Shown: in pieces, positions 23,398 through 33,242 of the stretch | How the letters are laid out: every line of letters starts with the position of its first letter | Numbering within the stretch: position 1 is the stretch's first letter | Assembly (NCBI GenBank): GCA_039707655.1 | Contig: CM077663.1 | Coordinates: 438,233,830 to 438,297,829 of the forward strand | Length of the DNA: 64,000 nt | Reading direction: 5' to 3' | Source of the DNA: Elymus sibiricus | Taxonomy: Eukaryota; Streptophyta; Magnoliopsida; Poales; Poaceae | Notes under the pieces: model-generated | What the model was told of the DNA's origin: nothing | The model's database searches: none | The model's input: the letters and a program-made list of their open reading frames with translations, nothing else | Program-made: the position numbers and the translations under genes

Positions 23398-25623
23398 CGG
23401 TTTTGCTAGAACTCAGCTAGCTGAGTTATAAGTTTGGTCTCATTCACCATCAAAACCGTTGGATTAAAAGCTCATCCTGAATTGTGTAGATATTGCAGCG
23501 GACGATGTCTCCCGTGGCAGCCTGTTTGGTTTCTTGTTTTTGTTTATTATCAAGATGGTAGCCTGTCCAGGCCGGTCACCTTCTCCCGCCGTGTTTTTTC
23601 CCTTTTTCTTTTGGCAGCGACTTTGCTCTATTTTTCTCCTTTACGTGTTCACCTCCTATACATGTGCGTATTGGGTTATGTTTTTTCTGCTTTGGTCCCT
23701 TTTTCAGCCTTTTGTTTGATCTTCTACATTTATTTTTTCACTGTCTTTTGTTCTTTTCCATTTTCTATATTTTTCTTTTCCTATATTTTCTTTTATTTTG
23801 TGTTTGTTCTTTTTACCAATCTTTGTTTTCTTATGTTTTTGTTTTGTGCTATTCTAACGACATAAAAAACCAAGCATTCACTTTAGATGAAAATGTTTCG
23901 TCCCCGAGTATTTTAGTCAAAATATTGTGGTTTTGGTAAAACTCAGCTAGCTAAGATTTAACTATACGTTCTTAGTCATTTTTCTAGCCATCCGATCATC
24001 ACGCTAACATTTGTGATGCTTTTGTTTGTTCTTGCTAGAGCGACGAGTGTGCGGTTCGTATGTACAACGGGCAGCCCATGTGCGGATCGCAACTTCATGT
24101 TTTTAAGGTAGGTCGCAATTGCATGTTTGTAAGGCGGGGTCCCAACGACATATTTTTCAAAAGGGTCGTAACTGCATGTTTTTCAAGGTGGGTCGCAACT
24201 GCATATTTTCAAGAGGGGTCGTAACTGCACATTTTAAGGTGGGTCGCAACATCATTTTTTTAAGAGCGGCCGCAAATGCATGTTTTAAGAGAGGATCTTA
24301 AGTCGTAACTGCATGTTTTTAAGGTGGAGTCGTAACTGCATGTTTTTCAAAGAGGGTCGTAACTACATGTTTTTAAGGCTAGGTTGCAACCGCATGTCTT
24401 TTGAGAGGAGTCGCAACTGCATGTTTTCAAGGAGTGTCGGAACTGCATGTTCTTAAGGTGGGGTCGCAACTGCATATTTTTCAAGAGGTGCCGCAACTGC
24501 ATGTTTTCAAGGAGGCTTGTAACTACATGTTTTTAAGGTGGGGTCACAAGTGCATGTTTTGCAAGATGGGCTACAATAGCATGTTTTTAAGGCTCGATCG
24601 CAACTGCAATTTTTTAAGAGGGGTCGCAACTGCATGTTTGCAAGAGGGGACCATAATGCATTTTAAGGCGGGTTGAAATTGCATGTTTTTTAAGATTGGT
24701 CGCAACTGCATGTTTTGAAAACGGGTCACAACTGCATGTTTCAACAGGGGTCGCGATTGCATGTTTTCAAGACGGGATTACAATGCATGTGTTTCAAGAG
24801 GGGTTGCAACGGTAAGTTTTTAAATAAGGTCACAACACATGTTTTTAAGCCATGTCATAATTGCATGTATTTCAAGGGGTGTTGCAACTGAATGCTTTCA
24901 AGAGGGGTCGCAACTACATTGTTTCAATATTTTTTTCATTTTTTTTCATTCTCATTTTATTAAAAAAATCATTAGTATTTTCAAGAAAGAGGCTTTGTAT
25001 GTTTTGAGAACTTGTGACTTTTCACCAAATACATGATTTTTAAATTTTCATGATATTTTTAACATTTATAGTTTTAAAGTTCACCATCATTTTTTTAAAA
25101 ATCATTTTTTAAATTCACAAACAATTCTCATATTTGACGAATATTTTTTGAATACACGAGCATTTTTAAATCGGCAAACGGTTTTCGAAATAGAAAATGA
25201 CATGGTTTATGAGGAAATGGAGCAACACGAAATTCACATAGCTCTATTATTATACTTGCGGCACCATTCTTGCCAACGTACTATAGCGTAATGGAACAAA
25301 AAGAAATTAACATAAAGTCACTGTTAATTAGTTTGTGGTGTTAATTGTTTCTAAAACATTTATTTTCCTACAAGTTTTCACCTAGCTTCCTCGTCGCTGC
25401 AAACAACTAGTAGTTATGTTCTTATTCAGCATCACAATAACAACTAGTAGGCCGGCCTACTCAAGCCTCTTACGGCACAACACAAAATGGTACTAGGCTA
25501 AAAAAGGACAAAAAATGCACTAGGGCAGCACAAAAAGAAAAACAAACGGGGTTACAACAAGGATGACACTGAGGTGAATGAGACCATAGTTATGTCTCAG
25601 CTAGATGAGTTCTAGCTAATCCC
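23398..25623. mobile_element. Non-autonomous MULE carrying a minisatellite
   Basis: The termini align base for base (CGGTTTTGCTAG against reverse-complemented GGGATTAGCTAG) and pair inward to TGGTCTCATTCACC. A 9-bp TSD, ATATATAAA, flanks it at 23389-23397 and 25624-25632. The pre-insertion site resembles CTATATATATATAGCAGCAC in repeat copy 1, which supports the boundary. A second ACTCAGCTAGCTAAG-like motif lies near 23940. No transposase was seen. Inside are a T-rich stretch (about 23580-23860), the tandem array and AT-rich filler. Confidence 0.75.
24075..24930 (+). repeat. Degenerate ~26-bp minisatellite
   Basis: About thirty head-to-tail units approximate GGTCGCAACTGCATGTTTTT plus AAG and one to four G/A. 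Units alternate between TTTTTAAGGTGGGG and TTTTCAAGAGGGG endings, suggesting a higher-order pattern. There are no unique spacers, so it is not a CRISPR-like array. Confidence 0.85.
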
Positions 25624-25632
25624 ATATATAAA

Positions 25633-27000
25633 TGCACATATAGTTTATCAACACGGTCTCCTGCCTGCTTCCTCTGCTGCTGTTAATCTTTCATGTCTCT
25701 AGTGCATTGCCTCTTGATTCTTGTTACTGTTGATGTTGTCTCTATTATAGGCATCAAAGAGATAAAAACTTTATTCAACTTTTATTGATCAAATCATATA
25801 ACATTTTTAGATTTTTTTTTTGATGATTTTGGCCATGGCGTCTTCAATGGTGCTATTTGAAATTGCTCCTTTTAGTCGATTTTCAAAGATGTTATTTGAA
25901 ATTTAAAATCGCCTATTCACTCGCTCCTGGATCTGGATCTTTGGCTGGTAGACTCAAACCAGAAGCCAGATTGAGCACACATGGCCCCCATCTTGTAAGC
26001 TCGTTGAGCAGTCTTCGAAAAAACAAAAAAAGCACTGCTATTCCGTGATTATCAGTCTTCTACAGAACCATAGAAGGTCCGATCTTGATTGCCAGCTGAG
26101 AACGACACGGGACAAAATGGCACACTGCCGCCACGAAGCGCTCGTGGTGTAACGAAGGACCACTCCACCTCCTTTGTAGGATATTTTGGATCCAATGTTA
26201 ATGAAAAATCCGAAGCGTTGTATATTTTGAACCGAAGAGAGCGTAATAAATAACGGGGCGTGTTCCCTAAGAATAATCTCATAGGGTAAATCTGCCGGGC
26301 CTTACGCAACATTGATGGCTATCAGAAGCTTTAGTGGTAAACGCCAACGCTTCCAAAAGGAAAATTTACTTTTAACATGCTCGATGTACTTCACGGTTCA
26401 TATCCTCCAAAGCGAGATACTCACAAATGAGATACTCTCGTAACTGAAAAATAAAACCAGAAGGGACGTGGAGTTTTTGGTCACGGAGCTCAAATGAGCT
26501 CGGTGAACCGTAAAATCGAAAACAATTTGAAGAAAATTCAAAAAAATCTGATTTTTTTGTAAACAACATTGACAAAAGTTCTATATTTCAGGCCGAATTT
26601 TTGCAGGCACTTAAAACTTTTTTTGAATTCAGATTTTTTTGAATTGTTTCCGAGTTTACTGTTCACCGAGCTTATTTGAGCTCGGGAGCAGAAGGTCACT
26701 TTCCAACCAAAAGAATATCTTATCTCTCAAACTGTTTACCGAAACGCAACAGGTAGACCCATTTACTTCGTTTGTGGACAATATTAAAAAGGTACGTCAG
26801 CTAGTAATTAAGAAGTCACCACACATAAATTTTCTATTATTATTATTTTTAAAAATGAACAAATATTGGAGTAATACCTACTAACTTTAATTCCCATTTT
26901 ATGCAATCAATAGAATAAGTTGGAACCTACAAGAACGGTTACATTTTGTCTAATGAACTGAATAAGAACATACCAGTGCCCCTTATCGAGGAGTCAAATC
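25633..27000. repeat. Dispersed segmental repeat, copy 2
   Basis: The first 400 bp match copy 1. The end (about 26380-27000, with GAGATACTCTCGTAACTG and CAGTGCCCCTTATCGA) matches copy 3 at 54410-54760. It is interrupted by the foldback at 26483-26687. Confidence 0.65.
26483..26687. mobile_element. Foldback MITE-like element
   Basis: Arms GGAGCTCAAATGAGCTCGG and the reverse complement of CCGAGCTTATTTGAGCTCGGG pair, and pairing continues through GTGAAC-GTAAA and AAAACAATT blocks. No clear TSD was identified, so the superfamily is open. Confidence 0.6.
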
Positions 27001-27355
27001 AAGGTACTTAAGAACAATGTGCCAAGAAACTAACAAAAAAGTGGCAAGTTGACTTAATTCCAGCGAGGAGGGCAACACGTACAACAGGAGCACCACTACA
27101 AGACGTAGTATTAGAGAAAATGATCAATAGTTTGTGACTAATATAGGAGAATATTGGTACATGATAGCATTAAGTGCTTCCAGGTAAGTCCCTCATCCAA
27201 CATGGGGCGTAAGTGAAAGCCACTAGCATCTGGGCAGACATGTCTGGCGTCTTGCCTAAATATCGAATCTTCGAGCTATTTAAATGGTATGCTACTATTT
27301 TATTGGACCAACAGAACAAGGCGATTTCTTTGTAGGGATGAAATCCAAGACACTC
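27001..27355. other. Intergenic, nothing recognised
   Basis: No gene or named repeat was seen between repeat copy 2 and the end of the first F-box pseudogene. Confidence 0.4.
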
Positions 27356-28595
27356 TTAATGAGGAGAGTTCTTGTCGGATTTTTGCGGCCAGTCTGCAGT
27401 GCCAATCATGGTTTCTTCGTCAGAGTCCCATTCAAAATCATCTTTCGACAGGGCTTCGTTGTTACCGACTCCGAGTTTAAGGCTAGCCACATTTTTCAGC
27501 AACCGCTTATCCATTTGACGACGCGATTGTATGATACATGGTCCATCTTCAACATGCACGCTTGAAAATTTTGTCACCGCTGGCTGAAGATTGATTTCAT
27601 TCTTCAACACCCATTCCATCTGGCCACAAGATTCGTCAAGGAACCAAATTTCACATTTGGATATTCCATGGTTCAATGCACAATATACCCCTTTCATTGA
27701 TTTTCCTAGACGAGGTACTGCTTTGTTTCCTCTGGGAAATTTAATTACTTAGTAGCTGTCGCCGGATAAGTTTATTCTGCAAAAATAAAAAAACCACTTT
27801 GAAAATTTATGACACACACATCATTTGTAAGAAAAAACAAATGACATTATGAATGGTGGATGGGGGAGTGAGTACAAATACCTCAAAATGAAACCATATA
27901 TGCGAGGCACATACAGTGCCCCTTGCCAGTAGGCTGAGTGGAACCCATACAATGGAGCTGTTTCCAAATCAGCGACCGTCCCGGCGGCACCCCCTTCTCG
28001 CACAAAAGGCATCTCCTTCCAACACATACTCTTTGACGAGAAGACTCGGACGATGTACGAAGACGGCGGCCATTCGGCCGTGCTAACCGGTACGTGATCG
28101 GAAGTATCGGGGATCAATAGCATTCTGTAATGCGGTGACACCGTGGGATCATATGTGATGTAGCGGATACCGCGGTGGCATTCGCAGACGCTGTACGGCG
28201 GCAGTGAGCACGTGCACGGTACATGGCCCAACTGGCCCCACTGCCGCGTGGCGGGGTTGACCACATGACCGTGCAGCAGGATGAGGCCATTGCAGCCGAT
28301 GTACATGGGATAGGGCCACCGCCTTTTGCCGGCGATGTCATCGAGGTATCTGAGACGGCCGGCGACGGCGCTCGACGCGCACCGTCGAGCGGCGGGCGAA
28401 GAGCCTCGGGGCCTGGGTGTGCGCCGTCACGTAGACTATTCCGTCGAGCGAGAGCGGGAGCAGGTCGGCGCGTAGGAGGCGGTGGTCGTCGACGATGGCG
28501 TGCCAGGCCTTGCAGACGCAGCGGGAGGCGGCGAGGCTTCGTGGCGGGAGGGGGCGGAGGATGTCCACCAGCAGGTCCGCGCACATCAAGTCCAT
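27356..28595 (-). pseudogene. F-box protein pseudogene 1
   Basis: F-box proteins are substrate receptors of SCF ubiquitin ligases. Exon 1 runs 28595-27882 and exon 2 runs 27776-27356. The N terminus MDLMCADLLVDILRPLPP leads into an F-box (SLAASRCVCKAWHAIVDDHR), then a grass-type F-box-associated region (VVNPATRQWGQL, SPHYRMLLIPD, CWKEMPF, IWFLDESCGQMEWVLKNEI). Two lesions are clear against its neighbour. A one-base frameshift lies between about 28345 and 28380, so frame 1 ends at 28338 while the protein continues as RYLDDIAG in another frame. An in-frame TAA lies at 27751-27749, where copy 2 has CAA (Gln). It is a tandem paralogue of 29777-30829. Confidence 0.85.
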
Positions 28596-28980
28596 GTGGA
28601 ACCTCGATCGGATCAGCCGGCGGCGGTGGAGAAGGTGTTAAGATGGTGGTGTTAGATTAGGGTTTTACGACGATCAACTTTGTGTAGCTAGCCCCCGACT
28701 CGTACACCTTTCCGTGTCACACGGGACGGAGCAAAACGGAACTTGTCAGGGAAGCGTGCGTGCGTGCGTGCGGACGCTAGTTGGCTACACGCCGCATGTT
28801 TTCTCATGATGAAGGGACTGAATTGAACACAACACAAGCACGGACGTGGGTTTCTATATTCAGTTTCATCGGTAAAACTCGTTTCAATCACGGCTAGGTT
28901 ACATCTTACATGCATGCATGCATGCAAGCTGACGACGACATGTAGTATCGTCCCCGCCCCTAATTGCTCCGCCCCCAAAT
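28596..28980 (-). promoter_or_regulatory. 5' flank of F-box pseudogene 1
   Basis: The part 28640-28760 (GATTAGGGTTTTACG, CAACTTTGTGTAGC, ACTCGTACACCT, GGACGGAGCAAAACGG) has a diverged copy at 49377-49476, beyond the Harbinger element. That copy is the displaced flank of F-box copy 2. A GTGC/CATG short repeat occurs near 28755-28930. Confidence 0.55.
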
Positions 28981-29007
28981 ATAAAAAATCATAAATATTT
29001 TTGTGAG

Positions 29008-29032
29008 GAAATCGCAGGAGAGCTGCGATTTC
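29008..29032. other. Short perfect hairpin
   Basis: GAAATCGCAG and CTGCGATTTC flank a loop of a few bases, immediately beside the MITE at 29040. Function unknown. Confidence 0.6.
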
Positions 29033-29039
29033 ATTATAA

Positions 29040-29320
29040 AGGCATCTTTAATGGCTGTAAGATAGGTGTTGGTAAACTTTGTCACCTAGGATATATGATG
29101 ATGTAGCAATAAATAAATGAGGAGAGAGGAAAGCTGCATGTAGATTAACCAACAACTCTTGCACAAGCTCCAAGGTTAAATAGAGAGCAATCACATTTAT
29201 TCTCTCTTCTCCTATTGGGTAATATAGATGCAACCATTGGAGTAGTTGTATGATCCGTTGTTGGTTGATGACATGGACGATTTTATCAACAAGACTACAT
29301 ACAAACTATTGAAGATGCCC
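29040..29320. mobile_element. Tourist-like MITE
   Basis: Termini AGGCATCTTTAAT and the reverse complement of ATTGAAGATGCCC pair. The TSD is TAA at 29037-29039 and 29321-29323. At 281 bp and without a gene, this fits a PIF/Harbinger-derived MITE. Confidence 0.75.
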
Positions 29321-29389
29321 TAAGAGGATAACGGCGGAAGAGCGCCAACTGTACAGAAGATAAAAGAAAAGAAAATAGAATAAGACATG

Positions 29390-29730
29390 TGCCCGGCCTG
29401 AACTACTCTAGCGGCATCAAATGTCTCCCCCTGGCCAACTGCCAAGTCGCGACCTCGTCGGAATTACCTCCTATCACCACCTGCACCGTCCGCTCGACGT
29501 TGGTGAATATCCTCCCATTCCTTTCCTTCTAGATGAACCAGATAACCAGCAGTGCCATGGATCAAGCACGCTTTGGATGATGCGAGGCTGTGCAACCATT
29601 CCGTCGCCCTACCCGACGGCTGCTAGTTGTCGGGGTCGAGCGACGGCAAGCTGAACCGGGCTTCCATGGATCACCAGAGCTCACGCGCCCACGGACATTC
29701 CTGGAACAGGTGGATGTTGGTCTCGAGGTC
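29390..29730 (-). pseudogene. LINE reverse-transcriptase C-terminal (zf-RVT-like) fragment
   Basis: Minus-strand frames encode the usual tail of plant LINE polyproteins in pieces: NIHLFQECPWARELW, then WFI, a stop, and KERNGRIFTNVERTVQ. The fragment has several stops and frame changes. It is a 5'-truncated relic of a non-LTR element lying just 3' of F-box pseudogene 2. Confidence 0.6.
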
Positions 29731-29776
29731 TCGAGGTAAATGTCATCCATCTTTCTGAGTCTCTCTCTATTACTCC

Positions 29777-30829
29777 TCATCCAGCCGATGGAAGCCCCTC
29801 TATTTTTGACCCTTCCACATGTGCTGCTATTGTTGTCATCCATGGTCCATCTTTAGCTTGCACATTTGAATATTTTGTCACCGTTGCGTGAAGATTGAGT
29901 TCATTCCTTAGTATCCATTCCATCTGGCCATGAGAATCATCAAGGAACCAAATTTCATATCTGTATAGTTCATGGAGCAATGCACAATACACCCATTTAC
30001 CTAGACGGGGTGTTCCTTTGTTTCCTTTCGGTAACTTAATTAGTTGGTACTTATCGTTTGACAAGTTTATTCTGCAAAAATCAAACCTACTTTGAATATT
30101 GATAACCAAAGTTATCTTGGCAAAAAATTGAAATAATAAAGGAATATTATGTAAGGTGGATGCGGTTTGAGTACATGTACCTCAAAATGAAAGCATGCAA
30201 GTTGCAGTTGACATAAAGCGCTCTTTGCCAGTAGGCAAAGTAGAACGAATTCATTCCATACTTTCTTACATTGGCAACCGTGTCGGCTGCATCGCCTTCT
30301 TGTGTAAACGGCCTCTTCTTCCAGCACCTAGTCTTTGACGAGAAGACATGGATGGTGGTTCATGATCAGAAACATGAGGGATCAATAACACCTCGTAATG
30401 TGGCGACACCGCCAGATCGTACAGCAGGTAGAGGTCACTATGACAGTGTATACGCGGCGACTGGGGCAACCGTGCCCACTGCCGCCTGGCAGGGTTTACC
30501 ACGTAGTCATACCTCGGCAAGCCAAACAAGACAAGACCATTGCAACAGTCATACAATAGCAAATATGTGCTGTCGCCATCGTCGAGGTATTGGAAGCCGC
30601 TAGTGATTTTGCATGCCGCGGAGCGGCGGCCGAACAGCCTAGGGGTGTCCAGGGATGCTGTCTCGTAGAAGATCCCGTCAAGGGACAGTGGTAGGAGGTC
30701 CGTGCGTAGAAGGCGGTGGTCGTCGACGATGGCGCGCCATGCCTCGCAGACGAAGCGGGAGGAGGCCAGGCCGCACGGGGGAAGGCGGCCAAGGATGTCC
30801 ATCAGCATGGCGGCGCACAGCATGTCCAT
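29777..30829 (-). pseudogene. F-box protein pseudogene 2
   Basis: Exon 1 is 30829-30181 and exon 2 is 30071-29777. The F-box (MLMDILGRLPPCGLASSRFV, CEAWRAIVDDHR) and associated domain (VVNPARRQWARL, SPHYEVLLIPHVSDHE) are clear. Exon 2 is intact (IWFLDDSHGQMEWILRNEL) and keeps the Gln lost in copy 1. Near 30345-30365 a deletion relative to copy 1 changes frame; the expected protein (VFSSKTRCWKKRPF and onward) resumes in another frame up to the donor at 30180. The Harbinger element begins 79 bp upstream of the ATG, so the original promoter now lies about 18.5 kb away. Confidence 0.85.
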
Positions 30830-31369
30830 GTATGCGGACGGGCTATCTATCAGTTGGCAAGATCTGTTCGGCCGGCGGCGATGGAGGAGGCAGATGACCG
30901 CGCGATTAGAGCATCTCCAGCCGCGCCCCCAACAGGCCCCCCCGGCGACTTTTTAAGCGCCGGCACCGAAAAATCGCCCCAGCCGCGCCCCCAGGATCCC
31001 GTTTTTCGCCGGTTGGGCCTTTTTTCTGGGCCGACGAACCCATGCCGAACGCAGCGCGCTGGGGGGCACTTGGGGGCTCCGGCGGAAACAAAACGGCGCG
31101 TGGGACACCACTGTCAGGCGAATCTCGCGCTTTTGCTCGTCCGTCTCGCCTCCTCGCGCCTCTCCACCATGTCAATTCTGGTGCCTCTCGCCTGATCACG
31201 ACAGCTGCGCCGCCGCTAGAAAAAGGCCATTTCCTCCATTCTCCACCGGAATTCGCTTCTCCATCCCCCACCCATCGCCGCTCTCCGACGGCCACCACGC
31301 CAGCAGGACACCGCCGGTGCTGCCCGCCCGTCACGCCTGCAAGGTGTTCGGCGTTTTGCCTGTTCGGCC

Positions 31370-31781
31370 ATGGACTCGGACGACGAGGAGGCGCTCGCGG
31401 CTCTGTTGGAGGAGGAAGCCGAGGCCGCCGCCGCCGATGAGGAACACCTCATGATCCTCTCCTCGCTGGCCAGCCTGTTCGTGAACAATGACAAGCCTTG
31501 GCGAGGTGGCTCGGCGCCGGGCCGACGCAAGAGCAAGCAGAGGCATCGGATGGAGCGCTATTGCATGCTCCACGCCGACTACTTCGCCGACTCTCCTCTG
31601 CACGGTGAGAAAGTATTTCGGCGTCATTATCGGATGAACCGGAATCTCTTCCTCAGGATTGTTAATTCCATCCGGGAGTTCGACAGCTATTACGTTTGCA
31701 AGAAGGATTGCAGTGGCACGGTTGGATTCTCCACACTCCAGAAGTGCACCACTGCTATGAGAATGCTTGCATACGGAGCTC
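31370..31781 (+). pseudogene. PIF/Harbinger transposase, 5' part
   Basis: The ORF starts MDSDDEEALAALLEEE, an acidic leader, then RMERYCMLHADYFADSPLHG, KVFRRHYRMNRNLFLRIV and TAMRMLAYGA, which are typical of plant Harbinger transposases. It is cut at 31781 by the CACTA element. The codon frame resumes exactly at 48134 once a single CTC is kept, so the split is due only to that insertion. Confidence 0.9.
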
Positions 31782-31804
31782 CACTACAAGAAATATGTCA
31801 ACTT

Positions 31805-31970
31805 GTGACCTTCTGTCAGTGACCCTGGAAGAAATGGTCGTAAATCTATGACCATTTGAGAATAATTGGTCGTAAGCTGTTCGAGGGGCTCCAAACCCTA
31901 AACCCTAAAGACCATTTTGGTCAGAAAGGTCGTAATTTCATTAGACGAAATGGTCGTAAAGTGGACAGCA
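31805..31970. repeat. Left subterminal repeats of the CACTA
   Basis: Multiple ATGGTCGTAA / TTACGACCAT-like motifs in both orientations, the expected binding region for a TNPA-type protein. A CCCTAAACCCTAAA telo-box-like run lies near 31902-31917. Confidence 0.75.
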
Positions 31971-32204
31971 CTGGTCTGCTGCCTTATTTCGAGCTGGTAA
32001 CAACCAATATAAATGGTCACTACACTTCAGTTTGAATGCATTAGGATGATTAGGCAGCCACCTCAGCAACCTCGCTTATGTGTCATTGCTTACGTGTCAT
32101 TTTTGCTTACTTGTCGTTCAACAGAGATCACACACTGACAGGTGGGACCCATTTGACAGCAGAAGCACACACACTGACAGGCGGGACCGAGCGCCAAATT
32201 CGTT

Positions 32205-32280
32205 GGGTAAAATTTTTGCCCGAGCGGGGACTCGAACCCACGACCACTGGGTTGTGGCTGCTTGTTCAATACCACTGGGC
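32205..32280 (-). other. tRNA-like module 1 in the CACTA
   Basis: On the minus strand, CTAGCCCAGTGGTA resembles a Pol III A box and GTGGGTTCGAGTCCCCGC a T-arm/B box, with tRNA-like spacing. No complete cloverleaf acceptor stem is evident, so this is tRNA-derived, not a tRNA gene. It lies about 200 bp upstream of the tnp2 leader. Confidence 0.55.
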
Positions 32281-32409
32281 TAGAGAGGGATTGTTGCCCA
32301 TCTACCAGGATGACTATATATATATTATATAAAACAGCGGTTGTCTCTTGCCAAATCTAAGTCATTGACAAGCGGGACCTATTCCCAGGATCGGACAGAG
32401 CCAACACTT

Positions 32410-33242
32410 AGCCAAAATTTCTAGGTCTTCCACGACAAGGGTGACGGCGGAGGCGACGGTGGGGGAAACCGGCGGGGGCGGGGGCCGGCAGCGGAAGCAA
32501 CCGGCAGGGGCGGGAGCGGCGACCGGCGGTGGTGGTGCCGGGGCCGCTCGCGTCGACCACGACAGGAACGGCAACCTCGCCGCTCGCCTCTCCCACAACA
32601 GGAACGGCGACCTCGCCCACGCATGGGGGAGTCGCCGCCGCCGAGCATGGGGGAGTCGCCGCCGCCGCAAGCAGACCTCGCCCACGTATGCACCCCTCTC
32701 CTCCCCCCTCTCCTCTCCCCCCTCTCCTCTCTGTTGATGTCATTGATTTGATGTAGATTTGTTAGGAGAATCTCCACACACACACACACACTGATTTGAT
32801 GTAGGTTTGTTATAAGCTTGGAAAAATCTCTTGGAAATGTCATTGATGCATTTGGTAGAAATTGTGAAGAGAATTTCTGTTGATGAAATTGTTAGGAGAA
32901 TTGCTGTTGATGAAATTGTTAAGAATTCTTTTGGAATTCAGTCCATTGTTAGCGGTGAATTATGTTGTCAGCAATCAATAGGACAGAGCTCAAGTTGGTC
33001 TTTCATGTAAATTTGTTAAAGAACATCAGCTCAAATCTGTTAAAGAACATCAATATTGATGTAGATTTGATGTAGACTAGGAAAAATCTCATTGATGTAG
33101 AGTTAGGCAGTTAGCATATAAAGTTGGGTGCCTACCTTATTTTATGGATTTTTAGCTGCCATTACTGCCATCCATTTTCATTAATTAATGTTGATGCACT
33201 TAGATAGATTTGTTAAGTTGCAACAATTGATGTCTTTGGCAG
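32410..33242 (+). promoter_or_regulatory. Leader and 5' UTR region of tnp2
   Basis: A GC-rich purine stretch (32420-32690) is followed by a CT-rich run and AT-rich sequence that probably includes a 5' UTR intron ending TTTGGCAG just before the ATG at 33243. TGACAGGYGGGACC-like motifs lie at 32136, 32175 and 32366. Confidence 0.45.

Noticed and set aside
23434..23939. Phe/Leu-rich open frames resembling membrane proteins
   Set aside because: They are translations of a T-rich stretch inside a MULE, without conserved motifs.
24075..24930. CRISPR-like regular repeats
   Set aside because: Head-to-tail minisatellite without unique spacers in a plant genome.
32205..32280. Functional tRNA gene
   Set aside because: A and B boxes are present but no convincing acceptor stem or D-arm; three diverged copies suggest tRNA-derived repeats.
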